A stretch of 64,000 bases of DNA, taken from contig JASANG010002329.1 in assembly GCA_030248215.1 (NCBI GenBank), forward strand, positions 45,497-109,496. The letters are read 5' to 3'. A program made the position numbers and the translations under genes. Below are positions 50,153-62,600 of this stretch, piece by piece (the first letter of the stretch is position 1; every line of letters starts with the position of its first letter). The stretch is from Enoplolaimus lenunculus. Its lineage: Eukaryota > Nematoda > Enoplea > Enoplida > Thoracostomopsidae. The notes beneath the pieces were generated by a model, which was not told the DNA's origin, ran no database searches, and was given only the letters and a program-made list of their open reading frames with translations.

Positions 50153-53100
50153 GTAAGTTATGAATCGTAATCCTAACCATGATATTGTATTTTAATTGCG
50201 AATAAGTCATAAAACAAAACATATGACTCTCGATTCGTTGAAAAGTCACTTTTAGTTTTACAACAGTTGAAAATGGTAATCGATCCCAGAATCAGTAAAA
50301 TCCACGTTTATGTCTTAATATCGACTGTTTTTCGTAAAATCCCCGCCAGCCGACGTTTACCCCAGAATGACAGGATTTGTAAAGTTTTTTGACTGTTTTT
50401 TGGTTCTCATAACAACTTGTAATCATTCCAAATTAAAATTGAAATTTTCGAAACTTTCTATTTTTTCAGTTTAAAAGTCCAACCTCATGGGACTCAAACT
50501 TTTTTGTAAAAAGTTTGACAATTTAAATCTCGTTTAATACAAATTGCTAAGCTGGGTCGAATGTTATTAAACTTTCGCGATTAGATTAATGGTTCACCAG
50601 TTATAGGCAAATTACGTATCTGGCGCTATTCCAAATAGTTGGCAGTGCGCTAAACCAGTTATTCGAACATAACTTGTGAAGCATTCATCGAATCATGAGA
50701 AATTTTACGCAATTCAACTACTCAACTTCGCAAGCTGCGTTGAATGAGCTGCAAAATGCCTAACTTTTTAACAAAAAATTGTTTGGTTATGGATGAACAA
50801 TTACTAAAATACGATATTTTTTATATTATTTTAGATGACACTGATATTATCGAAGGACTATCTGGCAGTTGTTCAAGCAATTGTTGGGAATCCGGCGAAA
50901 ACGTTTCGCTTCGAATTGTGTCATTTGCGTCGCAAAATAACTGGGCCGCAGTTGAAAGTTTACTCAAAACGCCTGCTGAAAAATTGGATTTGTCTTACAA
51001 AGATGAGGTTTGCAAGAAATATGTCTATAAATATTAAAGATTAGAGTAAATTATATGTGTATGTTCAGCGATCTTCACTTGGTTTATGAATGTGCATAGT
51101 CTACACTATACACAGCCTACATTACTGTAGATGTAAGCTTTCATTAATTGTTTAAACGCGTTTAAGTTATTTTTGCAGCTTAAATAGGTTTCTTAGCAAT
51201 TTTTTAACAAAGTTGGCTAATGTATAGAACAGGGCCGTAAAAATAGCATAAGCATAATGAGTTTATATCTAAACCTACGACTGAGCAAAAAATAGTAACT
51301 CTAGCTTCGGTGCCGCGTTGCAGTCCCGCAGAAAAACGTTCCACCCTTGATATTTACATGCACCACGAATTTCAATGGTGATCAAACTTAAATCAGCTTC
51401 ACTTAAGGGGGATTCTTAAATTACTGTAGCACAGATTTAGGGTCTGTCAAAATTCTAACGCATCCTTGCTTATCGTTAGCATATCTGCTAAAATATTACA
51501 TTTCCGTTGCGTACAAATTAACAGATTGTAAGCCAAATTAAAAAGTAACACAAACTCGCAAATCTTTGGCATGAGCTAGAGAGTAAACAAGATAATGTGT
51601 TCGATGCGAACCCAGGATTGCTCTGTGGGGAATCCGATGTCGACCGAGAACTCTTTCTCCTCCGACGATAACCTCTATGACAATTTCAGCGGGAGTTGTA
51701 AACCGTCGGAGTGAAAGTGTGAAAATGGCTTATACTTTTCTATCTTAACATGGCGCTCCAAATCCGTGCCCTAGGGTTGCCTAGCCTCGTGCTAAAACTT
51801 TGGGATTTTTAGATTAAAACGGTTTCGTTATACTATAGTCACATGTGTTGATGAATCCAAGGGATCTGCTGTATGATCGTTGATTGAAAATATTTCGCGA
51901 CCGAAGCGAACGAAAATCCAAATCCATGTTTTCTGTTCAAACTTCTCAAAAACTGTACTTTTAGACGCGGTGGTGTTTTATAAATAACTGATTTAGTTTT
52001 TCAACAATCGGACCTTTTAGGCAGGACCGTTCCAATTGGGTTGCGGAGAGGCGCTAAGCACGACTTTGTGAAGCTTTTCTGTTTCAAAGGGTGTAACGGT
52101 CCGGCCGAAGATTTCGCAAGCGAGCGTGACGAACGAGAAGTTGTAACATCTGAACGCCGGTTGGTTGTTCCATAACCCAAATTTTAGCATAAATCACGAA
52201 ACAAATTTTAAATTTTGCCCGGCTTCAATAGGAGGATCCGGTATCTAGATCCCTGTAGATCCGCCGTTGGCTTGACTGTGTATAAGTTTCAGCTTACTGG
52301 ACTGACACCTTTGTTAATGGCGATTAGAGATAACAAAGTTGCCATTGCAGAACGTCTAGTGCTACTTGGAGCTTCTATGCTTGATACCTCGAGGGTAAGT
52401 CGTTTTGTCAATGCCCTGTGATAGATAATGCACTCTTTCAGTACAGTTTTTTGTATCAGCAGGTTCAATTTTTGCACATGAATATTTTCTATTTCATCTG
52501 AGATTTCATGTTTACCTAAAAGTTGAACACTTATTACGCTCGAATAGGATGCGTTTACTATCACTACTCAGGTATATTATGGTTTTGGCACTAGAACTTG
52601 ACAAGATTATTAGGTTTTCACTGTGAAAATTTTATTATGCGTATATTCATAATTCTTAAACACTACGCATTGTGTATATGCCGTAGTCCAGTTGGAATTG
52701 CATCACTGTTATGCGAAATCTCACAATCGCAAATTCGCCTAAGCCAAACTGCTATTTGCGTCGAATAGTAGATTGAACTAGGCCGACTGGTATATAATTG
52801 TTCTAAGCAGATTGGCCTACGACAAATTATTTCACTTGCATAGTTTGCGTTGAGTTGCTCATAATGTAGAAAGTAGCAGCGCTAGATAGATTCAGTGTAA
52901 GATATCGTTTTAAAAACAGTCACTAAAGTTTGCAGCTGTAGATATTTAAGTTCGCCCGTAGCCAGCTCATCATGCTAGGAGAATAGAAAAACTTCTGGAC
53001 TGATACGCTGTGACTTCGCATATCTTATCAACTGGGTTAAATCTTGAAGCAACAAATTTTCTGGTTTGTTCTGGTCCCTTTTTGGATACGGGTTCACACA

Positions 53101-55226
53101 ACAGCCGCCGGTGTATAAATATAAAACATAAATTATACGGATTTTAGGAAGGATATGGAATTTGTCATTTGGCAGCGTATTACGGCAGCAGTGAAATGAT
53201 AATGATGTTGTCGCGTTTCAAAGCGGATTTCAACACAACTGCAGGGGTAAATATATACGGCCACAAATACAATGACTTAATAAAAGATCCTGTGGCTTCC
53301 TTGAAGGGTTTCACCTAAAGTTGAGAGATTTTTTTGTCGATATTGAAAAATTCTGTTGGTACAAATAGTTCCTTACCGTAGATCTCTTTCTGTCTCTTTC
53401 AGGGTAGTATCAGAGGTCTGTCTCCGGTTCCGTCTCTGCCGAAGGCCAACTTAAGGCTTCGCTTTAGATCCGGAAGAATTTGTGCTGAAGGTTTTGTCAA
53501 TTTTGTTAGCAAAATTTTTGCATCACATTATAAATGTTGCGTTTTTCATTAGTGTTTGTAGCGTCAAAACAAATTGTATACTTTAAAATTGCTAAATTTT
53601 TTTAAAAAATACAAACGAATTTTTTGACAATATGTGATATAGGTAAATTCCAGGGTGGAAACGGATAGTAAAAATAACGAAAACGGAAAACGGATATTGA
53701 AGTATAAAAATTTCCCAAAACGCTCTATTTTTCTGGCAACACAATTGAGATTGACCGTTCTTTTAAAAATTCTAAAGAAAAAAATGGCGAACACATCCAA
53801 CTTTTTAAGATTTTGGCTGAATTTCGTAAGTTTTCTTTCATTTCGAACAAATGCAGCCTATTAGTAACGAAAACTATCGAGGTATACACGTTATATTGAC
53901 CGTTCTTTTAAAAATTCTAAAGAAAAAAATGGCGAACACATCCAACTTTTTAAGATTTTGGCTGAATTTCGTAAGTTTTCTTTCATTTCGAACAAATGCA
54001 GCCTATTAGTAACGAAAACTACCGAGGTATACACGTTATTTATGATAAATTTTGAACGTAAAAGTAACAGAATTTCCGATATTTCTATCACTGAAACAGA
54101 AACGAACACAGATTTTCACCGGAACGGAAACGGAAACGGATATCCGTTTACTCCCTGGTATAATTTTTAAAATTAGCGAATTTAACATGGATTCTTGTGC
54201 TTATTGTTTCAGCCACACCAAGCGTATCCCATTCATTTGGTAAGCGGTCGAACAGAGAGTGAAGCTTATGGAGCTCTTGTGGCAATTCTAAATATAACAA
54301 ATGATCCTGATTTGAACTTAAACGCAAGACTTGTTCAGGATAATGTAAAGTATTTTATTTTGTTGTTTTTACTGTGTGTATCTATTTTGGTTGCAATTTA
54401 AGGGTGTAAAAGCTAACCGTTAACTCGAGACCGCTCATGAGTTTCCGGAATAATCGCCAAAATTCATGGTTGTTGTCCGCTTCCACCCACAAAGTACTCA
54501 CAACACAACGACAGCATTAACAAAATAAACGTTTCTCAAGGTTATGCTCTGAGTTAGGTTTAGGCTTAGGTTTGACTTTTTGCTCAGGTTCAATCAGAAG
54601 TTTTAGTTTTGGAAAATGACAAACAGTAGAGACTTTGTTGCCTTTTATCAAAATAACACTCTGGCCGGTGAACTAAAGCAAACGAGAATCAAATCCATCT
54701 GTTCAAAGCTGTGCAAAACGCATAGAACTGGGCTGTAATATTTTAAGCATATTTTTTAGCCTAAGCGTAAGGATAAGTTTATAGTTAAGCGTAAGCCTAA
54801 ACCTAAGCTTAAGCCTAAGCCTAAATTTAAGCAAAAAATTAGACTAAGGTTTAAGCTTACTCATTGCAGTTCCGCAGGAAAACGTTCCGCCCCTGATCTC
54901 TACATGGACGAAACCTGTTATCAAAAGTGTCACTCAACAACTTTAATTCAAACAGTTTGAATAAATCACAAATGCTTACAAAAATGATTTTTAGCCTTGA
55001 AATTTTTATCTTTTGTCTACTGTAGGTACTGTAGCTCTTCTGGTTCAACTAGACTTAGGTTTGTTAAAGAGTTAACTGCTTTCTTACCTTCTCAAACACT
55101 TGTCATTTATTTGGTTTTCAGGACGGCGCTATCCCTTTTATTTACGCCGCGAAAACTGGCAATCCAGAAATTATCAAAGAGCTTTTATCAGTGCAAACGC
55201 ATGTTCAAATTAATTGGCAGCAAAAC
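50104..55226 (+). CDS. TRPN/NompC-type channel, 5' part (ankyrin-repeat exons; continues off window)
   Basis: Six exons total 660 nt (220 codons). Downstream of an N-terminal segment come four ankyrin-type units: TGLTPLLMAIRDNKVAIAER, EGYGICHLAAYYGSSEMI, YPIHLVSGRTESEAYGALVA and DGAIPFIYAAKTGNPEIIKE. As I recall it, Drosophila NompC has in the same order TGMTPLMYATKDNKTAIMDR, NYNVLHIAAMYSREDVV, TAVHLVSSRQTGTATNILRA and DGRGKIPLLLAVESGNQSM. The unusual HLVS-R-T repeat with its long insert is specific to this channel. NompC is a mechanotransduction TRP channel with 29 ankyrin repeats acting as a microtubule-linked spring. The channel domain is not in the window, and no further exon was found in the remaining 8.8 kb. 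It could be a truncated copy; intact splice sites and frames argue against that. Confidence 0.75.
50835..51007 (+). CDS. TRPN exon 2
   Basis: After ATTATTTTAG, phase 1 in and phase 0 out (GAG|GTTTGC). Ends LRIVSFASQNNWAAVESLLK then TPAEKLDLSYKDE, resembling the NompC segment KVLGLAMKSEWTPIEAELKK that precedes its first ankyrin repeat. Confidence 0.7.
51215..51364 (+). mobile_element. Family A MITE, copy in channel intron 2
   Basis: GGCTAATGTATAGAACAGGG ... TTGATATTTACATGCACC, flanks ACAAAGTT / ACGAATTT. The hexamers are reduced to CTAAACC remnants. Confidence 0.6.
51365..52292. other. Channel intron 2, unassigned part
   Basis: Two GCGAACGAAA/CAAGCGAGCGTGACGAAC motifs (51.90, 52.12 kb) hint at an element. 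No exon. Confidence 0.35.
52293..52394 (+). CDS. TRPN exon 3: ankyrin repeat
   Basis: 34 codons, phase 0/0, flanked by GTTTCAG and GTAAGT. LTGLTPLLMAIRDNKVAIAE then RLVLLGASMLDTSR is a complete ankyrin repeat with the T-P-L and L-G-A signatures. Confidence 0.82.
52480..52700 (-). mobile_element. Family D tRNA-like element, degraded copy
   Basis: GCACATGAATATTTTCTATT and GATGCGTTTACTATCACTAC match copy 2. The B-box is lost. Confidence 0.45.
52951..53095 (+). mobile_element. Family C hAT-like MITE, copy 10
   Basis: TTCGCCCGTAGCCAGCTCAT ... TTTTTGGATACGGGTTCA. Ends 52 bases before channel exon 4. Confidence 0.6.
53148..53246 (+). CDS. TRPN exon 4: ankyrin repeat
   Basis: 33 codons, exactly one ankyrin repeat length, phase 0/0. 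EGYGICHLAAYYGSSEMIMM then LSRFKADFNTTAG. Acceptor GATTTTAG, donor GGG|GTAAAT. Confidence 0.8.
53650..54158. mobile_element. Family J hAT-like element with internal tandem duplication
   Basis: CCAGGGTGGAAACGGATA ... TATCCGTTTACTCCCTGG inverted ends. The interior has a roughly 148-bp unit repeated twice, nearly identically (about 53750-53897 and 53898-54045). Confidence 0.7.
54213..54344 (+). CDS. TRPN exon 5: ankyrin repeat with insert
   Basis: 44 codons, phase 0/0. PHQAYPIHLVSGRTESEAYG then ALVAILNITNDPDLNLNARL. The long loop after the helix pair matches the enlarged repeat of NompC (HLVSSRQTGTA..ILRALL). Donor AAT|GTAAAG. Confidence 0.8.
54713..54909 (+). mobile_element. Family A MITE, copy in channel intron 5
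   Basis: GCATAGAACTGGGCTGTAAT ... CTGATCTCTACATGGACG with CCTAAG hexamers and AGCAAAAAATTAGAC. Confidence 0.6.
55122..55226 (+). CDS. TRPN exon 6: ankyrin repeat
   Basis: 35 codons, phase 0/0, flanked by GTTTTCAG and AAC|GTAAGT. DGAIPFIYAAKTGNPEIIKE then LLSVQTHVQINWQQN. This is the last exon recognised; the following intron would exceed 8.7 kb. Confidence 0.8.
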
Positions 55227-55469
55227 GTAAGTTAATAATTTTCTACGGTTAAATATTGAAAACATTTTGATAATTTACATATGTTGCGTTTTACAAAACT
55301 TGGTCTATATTGTACACTAGTATACATATTTTCATATATGTACATCTGCACTACGGCTTCTCCGGCTCGAGGCAACACTGTTGCCTGGGCCCCTCATGTG
55401 AACGAAATTAAAAACTACTTTTTGAAAAGCTGTAGTGCTTGGCAGATTTATAAAACATCAGAAATTATT

Positions 55470-55653
55470 GGCCCATGTATAGAACAGGGCCGGAACAATA
55501 GTATAAGCATATTTCTAAGGCTAAGCCTAAGCCTAAGCCTAAGCGTATGGACGAGCCTATTCCGAAGCTTAAGCAAAAAATTAGTCTAAAGCTTAAAGTG
55601 ACTCTATTATAGCCCCTCCGGAAAACGATCCGGCCCTGTTCTATACATGGGCC
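55470..55653 (+). mobile_element. Family A hAT-like MITE, copy in channel intron 6
   Basis: GGCCCATGTATAGAACAGGG ... CCCTGTTCTATACATGGGCC; ends identical to consensus over 20 bases. Short hexamer run. Confidence 0.8.
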
Positions 55654-55679
55654 GTCTTAATTTGCATACTTAACGTAAA

Positions 55680-55740
55680 TAAAATTATGTTGGAACGCTG
55701 TGCAAAATACGTATGTGGGGCGTTCCAGCTTTAATATATT
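55680..55740. repeat. Family K short hairpin
   Basis: TTGGAACGC ... GGGCGTTCCAGCTTTAATA; also near 13.34 kb, with half-copies near 2.73 and 30.11 kb. Confidence 0.5.
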
Positions 55741-58345
55741 GATTTTCCCACAGTATATATCGCTCAACTGTTGCACACTAATTTCAACCTGTATGCGTAA
55801 AGTAATTAGTTTTGCTGTGATTGGAATTAGCCACCAAGTGACTGGAAAGTAATTGGTTTTAACGTTGACCAAATTAGCAATTTCAGTTTAGATATTTATT
55901 AATTTAATATCTGACATAAATACAGCCGATTTTTGATCTTTTCGTTTTGAATTGAAGGTCTGAGCTTATAAGATTATCAAGTTGCGCTAGAAAGCAGTTC
56001 CGTTACTTAAACACAAACCCAACCGAAGCAATAATGATACAGTTTGGCCGCTGAACTCCCGATATCACAAAGGTTCATTTAGCGGATACCTGTTGGGTGC
56101 TTGATAAAAATCCTTAACTAAAAAGTATTATTGAACTGAAATATAATTAGCATTAATCTCTAACCAATGTTAACCGGCTTAAAATACACTCCATAAAATG
56201 ATTTTGCTTGTCTGGTTTTGTTGCGAAACTTTTGTTAATCTAACACAAGCGCTTTTGGGCTTTAGACCAAGGATGTTCCCAAGAAGTGCATTGGGGATCG
56301 TCCACCCCTAAAGTCGGCTGTTTCCCACACCCCAAACATACTCGATCTTAACAATATTGAATTTCAGTTGTAGGGGCGCCCAAAATTATTCGGTGCCCCA
56401 AGTATAGGTTTCTGCAGACACCCGTGCTTCAGACAGATTTGCTTAATTGTGTAATACCGTGACGTTCCTTCATGCTACACATTCTGCTACGTTAATCGGA
56501 ACACGGGTAGGCATTGATACCTGCAGCTGCAATTTGCGTCAAAGTCCTTCACATTTTGTCGCAAGAACAAATTTCGGTTTTATCTCAAAACTGCACAACT
56601 GGATTCGTTGATTGATCGTCGCTAAATTGCTCATACTGTTGCATAAATATGGTTACGGAAAGTAATTTCAATTTTTTTGTCAATAGTTTAACTCGGTTTC
56701 CGCCGGCAGCTAAGTTGATTTTTATGCCTGATGTGTGAGAAGATCATCGACAGTAACTCAAACTGTTTGCGGTAAATCTTTGAAATTTGTCAATCGTTGC
56801 GAACGAAACGACCCTGTTCCGCCACGCTACGTGATTATAAGTTTAAGAAATAACAGTGCTTAATAAAATCACTGTTTTCGATGAAAACGTAACTAGTCAC
56901 TGCTTTCTTAATTATTATTTTGAGTATGCAAGGAGGAAAATTTATAAAACTTGCACACTTCCCCACAAATGCGCTTTAGACAGCAAAGCTAACCTTAGCT
57001 TAATCCGTAAGCCTTGGCAGGGCCCGAGCAGCCACTCTTCATTTGGGGCCCCCACAGTAACAAAATTTTAAACAAAAAATATGACAAATATTTCCATCAT
57101 TGCAAGAGGCCACCTCCCCGATATTTTGGGAGCCCCACTCAATCCTGCTCTGGTAGTGAGCCTAAGCCTAATTTATAGCAAAATTTAAAATTTTCGAAAA
57201 TTGTGCAAGAAATGTGTACAAGAGCCAAGCTTAACTTTGCAATCTAAACCTTCCAACTAATGAACGTTATTTACAAAGTAGACCAACGATGTATAGTGAA
57301 ATACAGTCTAAATTGAGCTGTTGTCATTATGGATTTCGTATATAATTCTCACGAGTAAACAAATACGCTTTCTCCTGCAATTTAAGCGGATATAATTTCT
57401 CCATAGGTTTATGCGGGTTTGAAATTTTGAAAAACTATTCAAACCAACATTCCCGTGAGAATATTATTAACGAGGATGACGAAGGTTATGTGCCATTGAT
57501 TCTATGACTCGCAAAACAATTTTCAACCGAGAGTTTATCAGTTTTTGATTTTGTAAATTATGCGTTTAAATTTTGAAAAAGTTGCACAATTTATTTTGAA
57601 CACAAATTTTGTAGCAATTTATTTTGATTTTTCAAAGTGAACGAGTTTAATTTCAAGCAGTTCCTGCTCAACACTAAATCGGTTGAATTTGGTGAGTTGG
57701 ATGTGCATTGACATTTCAACTTAAACAACTAAACCTGAGTCGCAATGTCTTTTGAGCAAAATTTGATGGTAGTGGTATCTGAGTTGATAATGGGTGCTCG
57801 AGTCACAAACGGTGATTTATTATTTTTAAAATATTCAACTCAAGAATTTCACTGAACAATACGTTCAATTTACTATAGCTTAGACGAGAAAATGACTTAA
57901 AGGATGATGGATGTGTTATATTTCAATCTGTATTTCATCAGTTCAAGTTGAAAAAGTTGAAAAAAACAAAGTTGTCACTAAGCTCACAAAATGACCTGTT
58001 AAATGCTTACTTAATAGATATAAGCATGCGACACGAACAACAACTACACCAGTAATAAATTTGTGCATGAAATTTATTACCCGGATTTAGTTGGATTACG
58101 ATTTGACAAGCACTAGAGTCTTCTCTTAAGAACCATTCGAGAAGTTTGGTCACAATTGTAGAGATAATTGTTTTGGTTTAACGCCTTTATTGATAATGTT
58201 TCTATTCAGATGTTAAGACACAGCCGCAGCCGAGGAGGATGGAAAAGAGTATCGATTCCAAGCGGTAGTAACAGGGCCGGGCGCTATTTGGCTTGTTCTA
58301 ACAAAGGTTTGATTCTACTTGTAATGTTAAAATTTGACAAAATGT
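55741..58345. other. Channel intron or intergenic, nothing recognised
   Basis: Checked for further ankyrin exons; none with a matching phase 0 acceptor and repeat signature. Confidence 0.4.
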
Positions 58346-59215
58346 TTCTAAGCAAAATATATTCTGTAAATATTAATCCTAGAAAGTTTTTGGACATTTT
58401 ATTGAAATTTGTTCCGTAAATATTTATGCTAGAAAGATTTAAGCAGTTTTATTAAAATTTATTCCGTAAATATTACTGTTAGAAAGATTCAAGAAATTTT
58501 ATTGAAATTTATTTCGTAAATATTAATGATAGATAGGTTTAAGAAATTTTATTTGAAATTCGTTCCGTAAATATTAATGCAAGAAACATTTAAGAAATTT
58601 TATTTGAAATTCATTCCGTTAATATTAATGCTAGAAAGATTTAAGAAATTTTATTGAAATTCATTCCGTAAATATTAATGCTAGAAAGATTTAAGAAATT
58701 TTATTAAAATTTATTCGAATATTTATGCTAGAAAGATTTAAGAAATTTTATTGAAATTCATTAAGTAAATATTAATGGTAGAAAGATTTAAGAAATTTTA
58801 TTGAAATTTATATATTCCGTAAATATTACTGGTAGAAAGATTCAACAAAAGAAATTTTATTTGAAATTCATTCCGTTAATATTAATGCTAGAAAGATTTA
58901 AGAAATTTTATTAAAATTTATTCCAATATTTATGCTAGAATGATTTAAGCAGTTTTATTGAAATTTATTTCGTAAATATTAATGGTAGAAAGATCTAAGA
59001 AATTTTATTTGAAATTCATTCCGTAAATATTAATGCTAGAAAGGTTTAAGAAATTTTATTGAAATTCATTCCGTAAATATTAATGCTAGAAAGATTTAAG
59101 AAGTTTTATTGAAATTTATTCCGTAAATGTTAACGCTAGAAAAATTCAAGAAATTTTTGTAATTTATTTTATAAATATTAATGCTGGAAAGATTTAAGAA
59201 ATTTTATTAAACTTT
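58346..59215. repeat. 50-bp tandem array (about 17 units)
   Basis: Unit approximately TTCCGTAAATATTAATGCTA plus GAAAGATTTAAGAAATTTTA plus TTGAAATTCA. Units differ by scattered substitutions and small indels. There are no unique spacers between units. Confidence 0.93.
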
Positions 59216-59690
59216 TTGAAACTGTCATCAATATGTGGCGGCCTAGCAACTCTGACTTGCTAAGCAAATGTTAGAAGTAGCAATTTTTTGATCATTTTCG
59301 CCTTGTTTTGTTTTTTAAAAATTTGTTACCAAAAAACGTTCGGTTTTCGAAACATCCTTGTATAGTTTCGTAGAACAAAAAACTACTAAGATTCAGTCTG
59401 CAAGTTGTGAGCTTAAACTACGATTTTATTTTTTTGGAACAATTTATGTTTCTCTTAGAACTGTCAAAGTGTTGTAAAACAAGAAAAAAAAAGACAATGT
59501 CAAGAGACTACGTTGTTCTGGATGCCAAAGTTTAAAAAGTCTTTAGTTTTAAGATGTAATCAGTCGCCGTCATTATGGCTAAAACTGTTTGACGCGTAGA
59601 CGTTAGCTGTTTTTAGTTGCTTTTAGTTTTATAGTGTCACCACCAAGGTGCAAGTTGATGTGATAAATATAGGTGCCGGATGTCGTCAGA

Positions 59691-62600
59691 ATTCACCGTA
59701 GATGAAACCGTAGGCGGTGAGGAACATTGTTTTCACCGGTTGCATTCAGCGGACTTTTCTTAAACTTGTATGCCCTTCATCGTCTTCTATGCGGATGGGA
59801 ATCCTCAAGTTATTTCATTTCTATCGTATCGTGGACCGTATGGCCAATGTTACTTTTAGGGCCGTAGCTGTCAATTAAGCTAATTCCTAATTCTAAGCAA
59901 CTCCTTTTAACAGGTCCACCTGAAAGCGGGACGGCCTAACAGTAACCTGGGCCGTCATCTGTTAATACATAAGCGTATCTACTGTGCCTCAGTCCACGCT
60001 TCAGATTAATACAAACTTACAGTTTGTTTTTTATTTGAAAATTTAAATTTAATAATGAAAGTTGAAGTTGATTGGAATTTATCGCGAGTTTTTCAAACAC
60101 ACTTGCCGAAGGGTCAGAACCGTAGCCAGCTTAACATGCCCGGGGGAGGCCAGCAAATTTTCAGGAGGCAGGGTATGCGGCGATTTCATGACAGGGCTGA
60201 AATTATATTTACGAGGGGCCAACATTTTTCCAGAGCGGCTAAGCTTCGATGTGGCCCCTTGGCTACAGGTTTGGAGACCACTTTGAATGGTCTGGTATGG
60301 CTCGGATGGAAAACAAAAAAAGCGGAACGGCAAACAATTTTTTAAGGTTCAATCTGTACAAACATCGTATTTTTATAAAAAATAACTAAAAAAGCTATCA
60401 AATTGTTCTGGATTACTTGACATGTAAGCAACTAAGCAGATATGGCGGTTTTCTCACTAGGTTGTTTTCTAAAAAGTGTGGCTTTTGGACCCCCATGGAC
60501 TGAAACGTGGCGCAAAAAGCTCAGACTTATAAGGGTTAATTTTATACTTCATTTTCTCAAATGTGTGTAGCACCAATCACCTGTTGCGTAGTCGTAGGGC
60601 CGGTTAATTGCAAGCCAGCGAACGGCGTCAATTTGAAAATTCGCACCTTTTCGGCATTCGTTATGATTGGCTGTTTTACTAATTTTGAGATTTGCAGCTG
60701 TTGCAATTCGCTAGTTTGAAAACCTGTTAACTGCCGATGGGTGCTGCACACCGTCGGAAATTTATTTGTTATTTAATAGTAAGGTCCTCCTTAGTTTACA
60801 ATTGTTTTCCTCAGAAAATTTTTTTATTAACAAATTTCTCCGTCATTTATTTCGCTCCTCAGTTGTAATAAAATGGTAAGGTCACCCTACATTGCAATTT
60901 TTTCTCTCACAAATTTTTTTTATCAAATGATAACGTTCCTACCCTTACAATTGTTCGCAGCATACCCTAAAAACTGCCATTGATAATATTTGCCAGATCG
61001 CCGCTGTCAGAAATTTTACGCCCTGCCGGTGGTGCTACACGCAGTTGCGAAAGGTAAAGCTCCTATGCTTAAACATTAATTTGTACAATCGTGCAATTAG
61101 GATCAAGTTAGCATAATCTACGTCGAAAGCAACTTAAACTAGAATACTGTTACCATCCTTAGACAAACAATGCTGTTTTGCTGTCACAAACGCTCTTTCT
61201 GATCGAGACACGAAACAGTTGGGTGTATTTCTGTTTACTAAAGAAATCACAAATCTATCCCAAGCTGTTAGTGTTATATTGGTTACGATCCCAAGTCAAT
61301 TAAAAAATCATTATAGAATACCAACTGGTGCTATTCCTATTGATATAGCTAGATCTAATTTTCACGTTATCAGTTGCTCGTTTGATTTTAAGCTTAGGAC
61401 TTGTATTCTCATATGTTTGTAGCACCTATCATCAGTTGGAGATGTCTTGTAACATTCGAAACAGAAAATCGTGAAGTTCCACCCTTCATTGCAGCGTTTT
61501 TGCATTTGATTTATTTTACTTCTGTGCCAATTTTGAGATCCGTAATTGAAGGTGGTCGCTAGTTTGTAAAGCTAATGCTAACTACTGATAGGGTGCTATA
61601 TGCATTTGAGAATACGGATCCTGGCTGAAGCTCAAGCACTCGATGTTTTGTTGTAGTTGCTTCTTATTCATTATCAACGAACGGGGCATCTACAATTGCA
61701 ATTCAAGATTGTTTACTTTTAGATGAGTCTATTTGGGGCACCAGCAGAATTTGGGGGGCATTGCTCCCCAATGCCCCCCCATGTGGACGATCTTTATGGT
61801 CTACCTATATCCTCGGTACTTTACTATTTTAACACATTTTCGTATGCATTTCGCAGTAGTTTTTTTTATTTTAAGTATCTTCATTAAAGCCTGCTGCAAG
61901 ATTTATTTGAATTTTAAACACAATACGTGGTGTTGTCACCTCTACAACTCCATCTATGTCTTCGATTTCTGCTTCTATTTGGAATAATTTTATTCGAGAG
62001 AACGTGAATGTGTTCGTCCTTATGTTTAATTGACCGGAGTATTGTTTATCTGTTTTTAATTTGTCAGCAAAGGCTGTTTGTTTGTTTTAAAACCAAAAAA
62101 AACTACTGCGAAATGCATACGAAAATGTGTTAAAATCGTAAAGTACCAAATTGAGTTGAGCGTAAAGATCGTACCACATGGGGGCGTGGGAGCAATGCCC
62201 GAGATATTCTGGTACCCCCAAATAAACTATGTAATAAACAATCTTGAAGTGCAATGTAGATGCCCCGTTCATTGATAAGAATAAGAACTGCAACAAAACA
62301 TAAATGTTAAGCTTCAGCCAGGATACGAAATTCGTCCTGGCACCCTTCAGAGTTCACATAGGCTTACGAACTCAGCACCACCTTCTTACGGATCTCAAAA
62401 TGGCACAGAAGTAAAAAAAATCAAATGCAAAAACATAAATTATCTTTTTTCAAAACTACAAGCACTCCAACTGATAAAGAAGTGCTACAAACAAGAGCGT
62501 CGCTCCTAAACCCCTGAGATAACAAGACCATCAAATGACTCAACGTTCGATTGTTTGCACATTTGCTTTATTTGAACTTTTTGTAACTGGTACATAAAGT

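Noticed and set aside
50744-50834. Alternative channel start (MPNFLTKNC... or MDEQLLKYDIFYIIL)
   Set aside because: It reads through the T-rich acceptor ATTATTTTAG. The 50104 exon supplies a strong donor in the required phase.
58346-59215. CRISPR-like array
   Set aside because: Units are contiguous with no unique spacers, and the window is eukaryotic.
61321-61385. Possible next ankyrin exon (TGAIPIDIARSNFHVIS)
   Set aside because: The only nearby acceptor gives the wrong phase after channel exon 6, and the segment lies within the palindrome.
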